From Bacillota bacterium (lineage in GTDB: Bacteria > Bacillota > Clostridia > Acetivibrionales > DTU013): a stretch of 64,000 bases of DNA. The stretch lies in assembly GCA_023411715.1 (NCBI GenBank), contig JAEYOM010000020.1, positions 8,148 to 72,147 of the forward strand, read 5' to 3'. The position numbers and the translations under genes are program-made. How positions within the stretch are numbered: position 1 is the first letter of the stretch; each line of letters starts with the position of its first letter. This document shows positions 9,589-18,636 of this stretch, piece by piece. Under the pieces are notes generated by a model. It searched no databases, was not told where the DNA came from, and saw only the letters and a list, made by a program, of their open reading frames with translations.

Positions 9589-9621
9589 TATGGAGTCGAT
9601 CCAGGGAATATCTGGTCTTAG
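9589..9621 (+). pseudogene. remnant second copy of the peptidase C-terminal tail
   Basis: Immediately after the stop of the YiiX-like gene, and in a shifted frame, the DNA again encodes YGVDPGNIW followed by Ser and a stop. Its nine codons differ from the first copy only at four third positions, all synonymous. That pattern suggests the tail of a former tandem paralogue whose body has been deleted. It has no start codon of its own. Confidence 0.45.
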
Positions 9622-9676
9622 TCCTGAAACATCAACCCTGATACGTCTGCCGCATGTTACTCCCGACACCAGGCCG

Positions 9677-10324
9677 CTACAGGCCGAACTGCTTTATCAG
9701 CCCGTCCGCCATGACATCGGCCATGAGCAGCGCTTGTCTCTCCACTTCGTCGAAGGTCGATATACTGTCGGAATATTTTCCGGCAATCATTTCGACAGCC
9801 TCCTTTTTTGTAAGGGCAAGGTGTTCGTACAGCATGGATCTCCATTCGTCAACTGTCCAGTATGGATTGATGCTGCCAAGATACACCGCTATCTCATCGG
9901 CATTTGCATACCATTTTCTTTCGGCGTCCGCGGCTGCCTTGCTGTCACCCGCATTTGCTGCCTTAACGAGCTGGGCTGCCAGCAGGAGGTGCTCCCTCAA
10001 GAGATCGGCAAGACGGTCTGCGCCTGCGCCGTAAAACGGTCTCAACGCAGCCCTGAAATCCTCGGGATTCCTGAGAAGGCGCTCAGTGGTTGGGTCTATG
10101 TCCGGCAAGCCGAATACCGCGCTTATGATAAACATCCTTGTCCAGTATACATGCTGCGACCATAATAAATGCATTAGACATTTCAGATCCCCGGCAGATT
10201 TTTTGACGCCTGAAAGCGCCTGGCCGGGGGTAGCTGAGCCAGGTCCGATTTCCTGAATGTTCCCCGTTCCCGGGCTGAAACGGTAATATACGATTCCCAT
10301 CGGGCAGTATGGCATATATATCAC
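9677..10324 (-). CDS. conserved uncharacterised helical protein
   Basis: The core (LLWSQHVYWTRMFIIS, ERLLRNPEDFRAAL, RKWYANADEIAVYLGSINPYW, HLALTKKEAVEMIAG, DEVERQALLMADVMADG) is a conserved all-helical family of Firmicutes. Some members carry doubtful names such as acetylglutamate kinase, but no kinase fold is visible. The first 45 or so residues look unlike the family. The true start may be nearer the Met before HLLWSQH, or the N-terminal part may be a separate relic. The gene faces away from the ABC operon. Function unknown. Confidence 0.65.
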   Translation of the reverse strand: MIYMPYCPMGIVYYRFSPGTGNIQEIGPGSATPGQALSGVKKSAGDLKCLMHLLWSQHVYWTRMFIISAVFGLPDIDPTTERLLRNPEDFRAALRPFYGAGADRLADLLREHLLLAAQLVKAANAGDSKAAADAERKWYANADEIAVYLGSINPYWTVDEWRSMLYEHLALTKKEAVEMIAGKYSDSISTFDEVERQALLMADVMADGLIKQFGL

Positions 10325-10413
10325 TACCTTTTATAATTTTATGCATCATATGATTATGTAGAGCGAAAAGTACCTGATACAACTGAACGTATCCGTTCAA
10401 CCGGCTTTTATGT

Positions 10414-10442
10414 TTGATAAATCCGCTGCAAAGACATACAAT
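10414..10442 (+). promoter_or_regulatory. promoter of the ABC importer operon, with nearby dyad
   Basis: A -35 TTGATA (10414-10419) and a -10 TACAAT (10437-10442) are 17 bp apart. Just upstream, TGAACG and CGTTCA (10383-10398) form an inverted repeat. Its CTGAAC half-site resembles the TetR palindromes at 14422-14459, so it is a possible operator. Confidence 0.6.
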
Positions 10443-10480
10443 GAAAACGTAAACCTATTTTTCGGGGGTATGAAATAAGA

Positions 10481-11422
10481 ATGAGAGTTGCAAAGCACAT
10501 TACTTTAAAAGCAGTAATAGTCCTTAGCGTTGCCACCTGTATCCTTTCATTAACGGGCTGCAGCAGTGAAACCGCCTCCACTAACGGTGAAGGCGGTGCT
10601 ATGAGCCTTAAGATCGGCATAATGCCGGCGGTGGACTCGGCTCCGATCCTTCTCGCCGACAAAAAAGGAATATTTGAAAAACTTGGGCTGGATATGGATA
10701 TTCAGGTATATACCAATGCGATGAACCGGCAAAGCGCTCTCCAGAGCGGCGAACTGGACGGCGCCATGACTGACGTCATAGCGCTGGTAAACAATGTAGG
10801 AAATGGATTCGATATCAGGGTTACGACCTGCACGGACGGAGTATTCCCGTTTCTTATCAAAAAAGGCTTCGAGGAAAAGAAGGATGTAAAAGCCGGAATG
10901 ATGGAAATGAGCGTGACGAACTACCTTACCGACCGTTTCCTTTCAGAAAAATATAATGTTGAAAAGGTATACATTGATGAAATACCCGCAAGGCTTGAAA
11001 TGGTGGCCAAGGGTACGCTGGACATGGCCGTTGTGCCCGAGCCCATGGCTTCGCAAGGCGAGCTTAACGGGCTCACAAAAAAGCTGATCGGAAATACTGA
11101 TGAGTTTTCACCGGATGTCATGGTATTCACGGGAAAGGCGATAAAAAGCAAGGAAAAAGCTTTAAAGCTGTTCCATAAAGCTTACAATCAGGCAGTCGAC
11201 GAGATAGACAAGAATGACGTCGATGCCAGAGATGTCCTGATAGAATCATTGAAGCTCAAGCCTGAAATAAAGGATATGATAATAATCCCCGCGTATAACA
11301 GTGCAAGGATCCCAAGCAGGAAATACCTGCAGGGTATACTCGACTGGAATGAAAAGGTACTTGGAGTCAAGCTGGATATAAAATATGAGGATCTGGTCGA
11401 AGGGAAATTTGCACACCAATGA
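10481..11422 (+). CDS. ABC transporter substrate-binding lipoprotein (NMT1/TauA/SsuA-like)
   Basis: A 313-residue extracytoplasmic solute receptor. The signal peptide ends in the lipobox LTGC near residue 27. The mature part has the NMT1/SsuA pattern: IGIMPAVDSAPILLADKKGIFEKLG, then QSALQSGELDGAMTD, then MVAKGTLDMAVVPEPMA. It delivers its ligand to the permease and ATPase encoded next; its stop overlaps the ATPase start by 4 nt. This family carries sulfonates, nitrate, thiamine precursors and related compounds, and nothing here fixes the ligand. No TPP or other riboswitch is visible upstream. Confidence 0.88.
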   Translation: MRVAKHITLKAVIVLSVATCILSLTGCSSETASTNGEGGAMSLKIGIMPAVDSAPILLADKKGIFEKLGLDMDIQVYTNAMNRQSALQSGELDGAMTDVIALVNNVGNGFDIRVTTCTDGVFPFLIKKGFEEKKDVKAGMMEMSVTNYLTDRFLSEKYNVEKVYIDEIPARLEMVAKGTLDMAVVPEPMASQGELNGLTKKLIGNTDEFSPDVMVFTGKAIKSKEKALKLFHKAYNQAVDEIDKNDVDARDVLIESLKLKPEIKDMIIIPAYNSARIPSRKYLQGILDWNEKVLGVKLDIKYEDLVEGKFAHQ

Positions 11423-12147
11423 TCAAAGTCACCGATTTGAGTATACGCTACGGCGAAGAAGCCGCTCTTGACCACATCTCCCTGTCGGTAGAAAGCGAGA
11501 CTTCCTGCTCGGTCATTGGAGCTTCAGGCTGCGGGAAAACTACGCTTTTGCTTGCATTGTCAGGTCTTCTCAAACCTGCCAATGGGATTATAGAAATAAA
11601 CGGCGAACAGCTGAAGTGCGTCAGGAAGGGCACCGGCCTAATACTTCAGGAATATGGGCTTCTGCCCTGGAAAACCGTACGGGACAACATATCCTTCCCG
11701 CTAAGATCGTGGGGATATCTCAGGACCGAAGCGGAAGACAGGACCGCAGACGTTCTGAAAACGCTGGGTTTGGAAGAGTGCGCCGGAAAATTTCCCGGGG
11801 AACTGAGCGGCGGTCAGAAACAGCGTGTCGCGATAGGCCGGGCGCTTGTGCTTGAGCCCGACCTGCTTTTAATGGATGAAGCCTCTTCCTCACTCGACGT
11901 CATAACGAGAGAGCATATACAGGACCTGATACGCGGGATTTGCCGGGAAAGGCGTGTAACGCTTGTCCTTGCGACGCACAACATAGAAGAAGCCGTTTTT
12001 CTGGGCAGCAAGATCATTGTTATGAAAAGCGGGAGAATAAAGCAGGCAATAGATAATCCTGTGTTTGGGAAAACCGGACTCAGGAACGATCCTGATTTCT
12101 ATAAGACCTGCGTCCTGGTAAGGGGGTGGCTCGATGAGGAAGCTTAG
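11419..12147 (+). CDS. ABC transporter ATP-binding protein (SsuB/TauB-like)
   Basis: A 242-residue ATPase that powers the importer. It has the Walker A GASGCGKTT near residue 35, a Q-loop in LILQEYGLLPWKTV, the signature LSGGQKQRVAIGRAL, the Walker B LLLMDEASSSLD and the switch His in LATHN. Glu-Ala-Ser-Ser-Ser-Leu-Asp replaces the common EPFGALD D-loop region, a conservative variant. It overlaps the receptor gene by 4 nt and the permease by 14 nt, so translation is probably coupled. Confidence 0.93.
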   Translation: MIKVTDLSIRYGEEAALDHISLSVESETSCSVIGASGCGKTTLLLALSGLLKPANGIIEINGEQLKCVRKGTGLILQEYGLLPWKTVRDNISFPLRSWGYLRTEAEDRTADVLKTLGLEECAGKFPGELSGGQKQRVAIGRALVLEPDLLLMDEASSSLDVITREHIQDLIRGICRERRVTLVLATHNIEEAVFLGSKIIVMKSGRIKQAIDNPVFGKTGLRNDPDFYKTCVLVRGWLDEEA

Positions 12148-12907
12148 CGAAATAAAATTCGTCAAGACTCTTTATGCCTGCCTCATCGTCCTGCTGTTCT
12201 GGTATGTGTTGCATCTGGCGATCGGTTCTTCGGTGATACCCTCCCCCGGCGAAACAATAAAAAATTTCATCGTTATATTCCCGCATACATTGGCACTCCA
12301 CCTGTTGGCAAGCCTTGGCAGGGTTCTTGCCGCTATTGCTGTTTCATTCCTGCTGGGTTCCCTGGTCGGTATCTGGATAGGCACGAACCAAAAAGCCGAC
12401 GGGTTGGTCACACCGATATTGTATATACTCTATCCGATCCCAAAGATCGCGTTCCTGCCGATACTAATGATCCTGCTAGGGCTCGGTAACCTGCCTAAAA
12501 TAACGTTGATAGTAATAATCATCATATTTCAGTTCATTATCGCTGCCAGAGATTCCGTTCTGGAAATTCCGAAGGAACTGTTTTACTCGGTGCTGTCACT
12601 GGGGCTCGGAAGGGCGGATATATACCGGCACCTGATTATCCCCGCAGCGCTGCCCAAAATATTTACAGCGCTCCGTACCAGCACTGGCATAAGCGTTTCG
12701 GTAATATTCTTCGCAGAGAATTTCGCTTCGACATACGGTATAGGATATTTCATTATGAACAGCTGGGTAATGGTGAACTATGTAAATATGTTCAGCGGCA
12801 TCCTGGCGCTCAGCATAATTGGACTGTTACTGTTCCGGGCCATAGATCTTCTGGAGGCACGTTCCTGTAGATGGCTGAAAGCCGGAAAGAATTTTATCAA
12901 TGAATAG
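12134..12907 (+). CDS. ABC transporter permease (SsuC/TauC-like)
   Basis: A 257-residue membrane protein of the BPD_transp_1 family with about six transmembrane helices. The EAA-like loop is near LSLGLGRADIYRHLIIPAALPKIFTALR, where the ATPase docks. It is the third gene of the operon, with its ribosome site AGGGGGTGG inside the end of the ATPase gene. Confidence 0.9.
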   Translation: MRKLSEIKFVKTLYACLIVLLFWYVLHLAIGSSVIPSPGETIKNFIVIFPHTLALHLLASLGRVLAAIAVSFLLGSLVGIWIGTNQKADGLVTPILYILYPIPKIAFLPILMILLGLGNLPKITLIVIIIIFQFIIAARDSVLEIPKELFYSVLSLGLGRADIYRHLIIPAALPKIFTALRTSTGISVSVIFFAENFASTYGIGYFIMNSWVMVNYVNMFSGILALSIIGLLLFRAIDLLEARSCRWLKAGKNFINE

Positions 12908-13255
12908 CAGACTGGGAAGCATTCAGGGATCATCCCCACGTAAGTTTCTCCAAAATCAGGCGACTCTTGTGCCATTCGTCTCTCTCGAGGAGTATTTCAG
13001 GTGAACCTATATTGGATGATCCTGTCCGGATGCCTGACAGGCCTTATTTTCAATTCGGCCAAACCAAGTCCCTCCTTAAGCTGTAAAAGGTAACGATTAC
13101 CGCGTTGTTCCCATAAATACAATTATGAACTCAGCGACAATAACTGACAAGAAAAAATGACTTGATAATATTGGAATTTTATTATAAAATATTCGTACTG
13201 AAAAATAACTGCACGGGTAATCGATTGTAAAGGTAGTAAGGTAGTAATCAGTATT
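12908..13255. other. gene-free stretch between ABC operon and diguanylate cyclase
   Basis: I see no gene here. The left part is mid-GC and includes imperfect inverted segments around CCTGTCCGG/CCTGACAGG (13020-13045), without a T-run, so there is no clear terminator. The right part is AT-rich and carries a promoter-like TTGATA...TAAAAT near 13163-13191 for the downstream gene. Confidence 0.4.
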
Positions 13256-14341
13256 ATGGAAAATGATTCTGCGGCTTTGATCAAAAAGTACAGCCCACTT
13301 TTTTATTTGATTCTGAGCGGTTTTCTGTTCATTCACTGTATTTATGTAATCTATTTTTATTACATCGGCAGTAAATTCATGTCTGTTTTCAATTTATTCA
13401 GTATTATTTTCTACTTGATACTGCTGAGCGTTTTTTCATATAAAAAAACTCCCGATGTCATCAACTTTTCCATTATAGAAGTTTGTGTCCAGGCTTCTTT
13501 AGCAATTCTTACGATCGGTACCGGCAACGGCTTTGAACTGTTCCTTGTCTGTACCGTTTTCGGCAGCTACCATCTGGTATCGGTAATAAAAGGTAAAAGG
13601 CAAATCGCATATATGACAACGGGGTTTGCGTTTATTTTGCTGATGGGTATCAGGTTTCTGCCGTATTATATAGATATTGCTCCTATCAGGATATACCCGA
13701 ACATAAGGTATCTGGATTTCATTTTCGTTTTGAACTCAATCGCTGCTTTTACCACCGTCAGTCTATTGATTTACATATTTTTCAATGTAATGATGTGGGA
13801 CAAGGAAAAGTTGAAGCTGCAGAACGATCATCTTTCGGAGCTCGCAAACAAGGATTCGCTCACACAGCTGCTCAACAGAAGGGCTATGAAGCAGAGGCTC
13901 GAGATCGCAGTCGACAGGAAACAGAATCATAATGTTGAATTTGTCATCGCCATAGTCGATATTGACGATTTCAAGCAGATAAACGACTGTTACGGGCACG
14001 ACTGCGGAGATATGGTCCTGAAGAATGTGGTAGGGGTAATAAAGGAAAATGTACGCGAGTCCGATTACGTATCCCGCTGGGGCGGAGACGAGATACTTAT
14101 ACTGTTCAACAAATCGTCCATGGCCGGAGTAGTGACATGTGTAGAAAGGATACACAACGAAATCGAAAATTACAGATGCGAATATAACGGAAAGACTTTG
14201 ATAGTTACGATCACGGCAGGTATCTGCCAGAGCGACGATTATTTCATGTATCAGGACGTCATCCTTGAAGCAGATCGCCGGCTTTACGACGGCAAGCACA
14301 GGGGCAAAAACCGCATAGTCTACGAAACCGTCTCGGCCTGA
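13256..14341 (+). CDS. membrane diguanylate cyclase (GGDEF)
   Basis: A 361-residue protein predicted to make cyclic di-GMP from two GTP. The N-terminal 180 residues hold about six hydrophobic segments, forming a membrane sensor of unknown ligand. A short coiled linker leads to the GGDEF domain (from about NKDSLTQLLNRRAM). The active-site loop is GGDEI, a tolerated variant of GGDEF. The product-inhibition I-site RESD lies exactly five residues upstream. No EAL domain is present. The ribosome site is weak (AAGGTAGT). Confidence 0.9.
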   Translation: MENDSAALIKKYSPLFYLILSGFLFIHCIYVIYFYYIGSKFMSVFNLFSIIFYLILLSVFSYKKTPDVINFSIIEVCVQASLAILTIGTGNGFELFLVCTVFGSYHLVSVIKGKRQIAYMTTGFAFILLMGIRFLPYYIDIAPIRIYPNIRYLDFIFVLNSIAAFTTVSLLIYIFFNVMMWDKEKLKLQNDHLSELANKDSLTQLLNRRAMKQRLEIAVDRKQNHNVEFVIAIVDIDDFKQINDCYGHDCGDMVLKNVVGVIKENVRESDYVSRWGGDEILILFNKSSMAGVVTCVERIHNEIENYRCEYNGKTLIVTITAGICQSDDYFMYQDVILEADRRLYDGKHRGKNRIVYETVSA

Positions 14342-14417
14342 ACATATCATTACGGGCTCCATTCATTTTTAGTCTTGATGCCGTATTATCATTTTAAGAA
14401 ATTAATTAAAAATATTA

Positions 14418-14459
14418 TTGACTGAACACGTTCAGCCATGATATACTGAACATGTTCAG
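14418..14459 (+). promoter_or_regulatory. promoter overlapped by two TetR-type palindromes
   Basis: CTGAACACGTTCAG (14422-14435) and CTGAACATGTTCAG (14446-14459) are two perfect palindromes with centres 24 bp apart. They overlap the -35 (TTGACT, 14418-14423) and the -10 (TATACT, 14442-14447) of the promoter of the following TetR gene. The arrangement is what an autorepressor operator should look like. Confidence 0.8.
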
Positions 14460-14476
14460 TCAATGAAGGAGGTCAC

Positions 14477-15049
14477 ATGGAACAAAGCACAGATGCAAAA
14501 AGCAGAATTTCAGAGTCTGTAGCCGCCCTGCTTCTCGAAGGTGTTCCTGCAGGAGAAATCACAGTAAGGCAAATAGCTGAAAAAGCCGGCGTTGGGATCG
14601 GTACCATCAATTATCATTTTCAGTCGAAGGACAGACTTATATATGAGGCTGTAAGTAAAATGCTGACAGGAATTGCCGAGAAACTCGGTCAAGGCATTAT
14701 GCCCGATGGTCAGACACCCAGGGAAAGGCTCGAGAATTTTCTGATTCAATCTTCAGATATGCTTTTACAGAATTATGAAACCTATAAACTTCAGATAAAC
14801 TATGAACTGTCCAAGGGGGATCTGAGTACACCCCTTTACATAATTCCGATCGTGAGAGAGATTACGGGCAGCTCAAAAAGCGAAATCGAGATACGGCTGA
14901 TGGCATTGCAGATAATTAGCGGAATGCAGGTAGCATTGCTTAATCCGGCCCGGTTCAAGGATTATTCGGGTGTCGACATTTTCAACAAAGAGCAAAGGGA
15001 TGAGGCAATTAATCTTTTGCTTAACAACATTACCGGAAAGGGGGTATAG
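14477..15049 (+). CDS. TetR family regulator, probably autoregulated
   Basis: A 190-residue regulator with an N-terminal helix-turn-helix (ITVRQIAEKAGVGIGTINYHFQSKDRLIYEA, about residues 28-58) and a helical ligand-binding domain without recognisable identity. ATG 14477 follows AAGGAGG by 6 nt. The gene shares an operon with a small membrane protein that begins 2 nt after its stop. The two palindromes in its promoter indicate self-repression. Confidence 0.9.
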   Translation: MEQSTDAKSRISESVAALLLEGVPAGEITVRQIAEKAGVGIGTINYHFQSKDRLIYEAVSKMLTGIAEKLGQGIMPDGQTPRERLENFLIQSSDMLLQNYETYKLQINYELSKGDLSTPLYIIPIVREITGSSKSEIEIRLMALQIISGMQVALLNPARFKDYSGVDIFNKEQRDEAINLLLNNITGKGV

Positions 15050-15051
15050 AA

Positions 15052-15249
15052 ATGAGAGTCTTTCAGATCATAACGGCAATAATAACAGCGATACTTATCT
15101 TTTCGACGACAGTATGCGGCCTTTGGATAAAAGGCCAGGGAGACGCCATAGCCGACAAGGTGGGCTCCACTCAGTTCCATATGACTATCGGTATAATTAC
15201 CGCTATCTTTGCAGTAATATTGATTGTTATAGTCTTCATCAAAAAATAA
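15052..15249 (+). CDS. small two-helix membrane protein
   Basis: A 65-residue protein with two hydrophobic helices (about residues 5-27 and 44-63) joined by a short polar loop. It starts 2 nt after the TetR stop, behind AAAGGGGG, so the pair is co-transcribed. This is the arrangement of small stress-induced or efflux-accessory membrane proteins controlled by a cognate repressor. No family recognised. Confidence 0.75.
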   Translation: MRVFQIITAIITAILIFSTTVCGLWIKGQGDAIADKVGSTQFHMTIGIITAIFAVILIVIVFIKK

Positions 15250-15252
15250 TCG

Positions 15253-15924
15253 TTACTTAAATATTGCAGCCATGAGTCGACTTATTTTACCAGGGTCCTT
15301 ATGCCCCGGGCTTTCCTCTGATCCTGTAAGTATATCGACTGCATATGGCTGTGCTTCAAAAACTATATTTTCTATATTTGCCGGGTTAAGGCCCCCGGCC
15401 AGTATAACCGGCAGTGAGCTCTCCTTTTTGATTCTCCGGAATGTCGACAGCTCGACTGCAATCCCCGTACCACCGGGCATCGTCTTTGTGTAGGAATCCG
15501 CAAGAATTGCTGAAATACCGGTATTTGAAAGAGCTCTTGCCGCCATTGCAGGGTCCGGCATTTCAAAATCGCACTTGCCGTCGGAGTTTATCCTGAGCGC
15601 TTTGATGGTCTTGATTCCTTGCTGTTTCAGGCTGCGAGCCATTTCGACGATCTCATCGAGTGACTCCCTATAATGCAACTGAACAAGGTTGGGTCGGGTA
15701 ACAGCTGCTATATCGAGGATCTTTCTAACGCCCCCGCCGATGACGACACAGGTCTGGATGAACGGAGGAACACTTGCAATAAGCTCCCGTGCCCTTTCCG
15801 GCGTCAGATTCCACGGGACGGGAACGGGATAATCGACAACAAAACCCAGCACATGCACGCCAGCTTTTACACATATCTCTATATCCCTCTCATTCATAAT
15901 GCCGCATATCTTTACCCTTGTCAT
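15253..15924 (-). CDS. trpF: phosphoribosylanthranilate isomerase
   Basis: Catalyses the Amadori isomerisation of phosphoribosylanthranilate in tryptophan synthesis. The 223-residue TIM barrel has the catalytic Cys in VKICGI at the N-terminus, the general-acid Asp in ILADSYTKTMPGGTG, and the phosphate loop LAGGLNPANIENIV. The sequence departs from textbook TrpF in places: VDYPVPVPWNLTPERA in the second strand region, and DILTGSEESPGHKDPGKI where DVSSGVE is usual. It is the last gene of the trp operon. The start has GGAGG 8 nt upstream. It converges with the small membrane gene only 3 bp away. Confidence 0.88.
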   Translation of the reverse strand: MTRVKICGIMNERDIEICVKAGVHVLGFVVDYPVPVPWNLTPERARELIASVPPFIQTCVVIGGGVRKILDIAAVTRPNLVQLHYRESLDEIVEMARSLKQQGIKTIKALRINSDGKCDFEMPDPAMAARALSNTGISAILADSYTKTMPGGTGIAVELSTFRRIKKESSLPVILAGGLNPANIENIVFEAQPYAVDILTGSEESPGHKDPGKISRLMAAIFK

Positions 15925-15989
15925 GGCTCGAACCTCCGTTATAGATAGTTAGGAGTTAACATCATACCGGTTAACAGTACTAATAATAT

Positions 15990-16712
15990 TCACAGCCCTG
16001 GTATGCCAATACTGCTCAGGTCCCGGTACATTGCCGCCGGGTCCCGGGCTCGCAGCAGCGCTGTTCCGACAAGTACCGCGTGAGCACCTGCCGCTGCCGC
16101 GCGGTGTATATCTTCCGCCGAGGAGATCGAGCTTTCGCTCAGCAGCAAGGCGCCGGCTCCGGCATATGAAGCCAGTAGCTCTGTAGTGCCAACGTTGCCA
16201 TTGTCTATTTCATATCGGCATATGTCCCGGTTGTTGATACCCAGGAATGTCGGCTTCATGCCGGTCGCAAACATGATCTCATCCCTGTTGTGAGTTTCGA
16301 TCAGCGGTTCCAGGCCTAAAGCCGCTGCAGCTTCGGCCAGCCGCGTCAGCTTTTCTCTATCGAGCTTCGAAGCGATGAGCAGTACACCGGAAGCACCTAT
16401 ATCAGCACTTTCACGAAGCTGATCTAATGTGGTGATAAAATCTTTTCTTAAAAGCGGTACGCTTACATACATGGCGATGCGCCTGAACATTCCAGCCGAA
16501 CCGCCGTAATGCTCCGCTTCTGTCACGACCGAAACCACGGGCGCACCGGCGGCTTCAAGTATTTTTGCGTATTCCTCGGGATCCCTGTCCGAAAGCAACT
16601 CGCCTTCTCCCGGGGATTTACATTTTATATCGGGTATCACAGGGATTGTACCTGTTTTGTATTTGTGCCACAGTGCGTCGCTACACAAGGTTGAAGACGT
16701 TTTATCCTTCAT
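15990..16712 (-). CDS. trpC: indole-3-glycerol-phosphate synthase (divergent)
   Basis: Closes the indole ring of indole-3-glycerol phosphate. At 240 residues it is slightly shorter than usual because the N-terminal helical extension is reduced. Catalytic landmarks remain: IPVIPDIKCKSPGEG (usually AEIKRASPS), PLLRKDF with the catalytic Lys, EPLIETHNRDE, GINNRDI and SESSISSAED. Several positions differ from common TrpC, so it belongs to a divergent subgroup. It sits between trpD and trpF. Confidence 0.88.
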   Translation of the reverse strand: MKDKTSSTLCSDALWHKYKTGTIPVIPDIKCKSPGEGELLSDRDPEEYAKILEAAGAPVVSVVTEAEHYGGSAGMFRRIAMYVSVPLLRKDFITTLDQLRESADIGASGVLLIASKLDREKLTRLAEAAAALGLEPLIETHNRDEIMFATGMKPTFLGINNRDICRYEIDNGNVGTTELLASYAGAGALLLSESSISSAEDIHRAAAAGAHAVLVGTALLRARDPAAMYRDLSSIGIPGL

Positions 16713-16739
16713 AAAGAATCATTCCATTCCTGTCTCCGG

Positions 16740-17771
16740 TCATTTTATCTCCGCATAATCATGTGAAGCAGTAACAAGCTGCTCGAGTTTTTTCTGAGCG
16801 GCGCCGCTGTCGATAAGTTCGCCTGCAAGACCGATACCTTCCTTGAACGACCCGGCGCGCCCTCCTATCATCAACGCACCCGCGGCATTGAGGATGACCG
16901 CATGGCGGCGCGGGCCCCTGTCCCTGCCCGAGAACACATCCCTTATCATAACCGCATTTTCCTGGGGTGTCCCCGTCGCTATCTCCGGAAGCGAGCAGCA
17001 TGAAAGGCCGAACTCCTCGGGAGTGATCTCATAAGTTGAAATATTCCCGTCCTTAAGTTCATTGATCCTGGTTTTTCCTATGAGCGATATCTCGTCAAGC
17101 CCGTCTAATCCGTATACGAACAGCGCTCTCGTGTATCCTATCGCAGCCGCTACCTGGGCCACGGTGTCGAGCAATTCGGGCTTGTATACGCCCATTACGT
17201 GTCTTGAAGCTTTTGTTGGGTTGATCAAAGGGCCTATGATGGTGTAGAAGATCGTCTTTATGCCAAGATCCTTTTCAGGAGGCAGGACTTTGCCCATTAC
17301 GGGGTGAAACAGCGGGGCATAGAGGAACGCAATCCCAATATCCTCTATAAGTTTCTCTGTGCCTCTCGGGCTCTGATTGATTTCGACATTCAGAGCTTCC
17401 AAAACATCTGCGCTTCCCGAAAGGCTTGAAATTGAGCGGCTCCCGTGCTTTGCTACCGGGATGCCGGCGGCTGCCGCAACAAATGCTACGGCAGTTGAAA
17501 TGTTAAATGTGCTAAGTCCGCCGCCGGTACCGCAGGTATCCATGAGCTCCTCACCGACCGACGGATCTATCCGTATGCAATTGTCACGCATTGCCCTGGC
17601 TATTGCGGCAATTTCGGTCAATGTAGGCCCTTTCATAAGGAGCGCCACCTGAAAACCTGCAATCTGGACGTCGCTAAGCTCGTCATTCTTGATCGCCACG
17701 ATCAGGCTGTAGGCTTCCTCTTCGGTCAGATCCTGCCTTGTCGTAAGCTTTTTCAATACATCTTTGATCAT
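16740..17771 (-). CDS. trpD: anthranilate phosphoribosyltransferase
   Basis: Transfers phosphoribose from PRPP to anthranilate. The 343-residue protein has the family hallmarks: the PRPP-binding loop DTCGTGGG followed by STFNISTAVAFVAA, then KHGSRSISSLSGSADVLE, then PLINPTKASRHVMGVY. ATG 17771 is preferred over 17792 because AGGAGAG precedes it by 7 nt. No trpG glutaminase is fused or adjacent, although trpG-trpD association is common. Confidence 0.95.
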   Translation of the reverse strand: MIKDVLKKLTTRQDLTEEEAYSLIVAIKNDELSDVQIAGFQVALLMKGPTLTEIAAIARAMRDNCIRIDPSVGEELMDTCGTGGGLSTFNISTAVAFVAAAAGIPVAKHGSRSISSLSGSADVLEALNVEINQSPRGTEKLIEDIGIAFLYAPLFHPVMGKVLPPEKDLGIKTIFYTIIGPLINPTKASRHVMGVYKPELLDTVAQVAAAIGYTRALFVYGLDGLDEISLIGKTRINELKDGNISTYEITPEEFGLSCCSLPEIATGTPQENAVMIRDVFSGRDRGPRRHAVILNAAGALMIGGRAGSFKEGIGLAGELIDSGAAQKKLEQLVTASHDYAEIK

Positions 17772-17862
17772 GCTAATCTCTCCTCTTCTCATCTAATTCT
17801 GTCTGTCGCCGCCAACTGCAAAAGTCGGTGCTCATACAGCGTTTATACTTATCCTGTTCAGG

Positions 17863-18636
17863 TTAACAGGTCAACGCCTTTTTCATCTTACCCACATAAT
17901 CTGCAACATAAGGAATGCAGTCCTTGCCATACTGCCCGACTATCTTTACGATAGCGCTTCCGACTATGACTCCGTCGGCGAATCCGGCCATCATGGCAGC
18001 CTGCTCGGGTGTCGTGATGCCGAAACCTATGGCGCATGGAATATTCTTAACTTCCTTGACCAGCTTCACCATCCCGCCTGCAAAGTTGCCTATATCCTGC
18101 CTGACGCCCGTAACTCCCATGGAAGATACACAGTAAACGAAGCCCTCCGCTTCGGAAGCGATCTTCTTTATACGATCGCCCGACGTCGGCGCGATCAGCG
18201 AGATCAATGTTATGCCGTGTTTCCTGCAAAAAGGAAGAAGCTCGCCTCTTTCCTCGAAGGGAAGGTCCGGTACGATGACCGCGTCGATCCCGGCATCCCG
18301 GCAGTTCTGCATGAACCTTTCAGATCCATACGTAAAAATAGGATTTACATAGGTCATGAATGCTATGGGAATGCCGCAGTTCCTTCGAACACGGCGCATC
18401 ATTTCAAATACGGTGTCCGTTGTTACTCCGCCCGATAGCGCCCTGTTATCGGCTTCCTGAATGACCGGGCCCTCGGCGATCGGATCCGAGAACGGTATCC
18501 CAAGCTCTATAAGATCGGCTCCGGCCTCCGCCATCCGGTAAACAAGCTGCTCGGTCACTTCGATGGAAGGGTCGCCCGCCGTTACAAACGGAATGAACGC
18601 CTTGCCTTCGGAAAATACTTTTTCTATCCTAGTCAT
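17863..18636 (-). CDS. trpA: tryptophan synthase alpha subunit
   Basis: Cleaves indole-3-glycerol phosphate and passes indole to TrpB. The 257-residue barrel contains the catalytic Glu in LIELGIPFSDPIAEGPVIQ, the Asp in DAVIVPDLPFEE, and the phosphate loop GFGITTPEQ. ATG 18636 is supported by GGGGGGTG upstream and overlaps the end of trpB by 8 nt, giving coupled translation of the two synthase subunits. Confidence 0.95.
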   Translation of the reverse strand: MTRIEKVFSEGKAFIPFVTAGDPSIEVTEQLVYRMAEAGADLIELGIPFSDPIAEGPVIQEADNRALSGGVTTDTVFEMMRRVRRNCGIPIAFMTYVNPIFTYGSERFMQNCRDAGIDAVIVPDLPFEERGELLPFCRKHGITLISLIAPTSGDRIKKIASEAEGFVYCVSSMGVTGVRQDIGNFAGGMVKLVKEVKNIPCAIGFGITTPEQAAMMAGFADGVIVGSAIVKIVGQYGKDCIPYVADYVGKMKKALTC

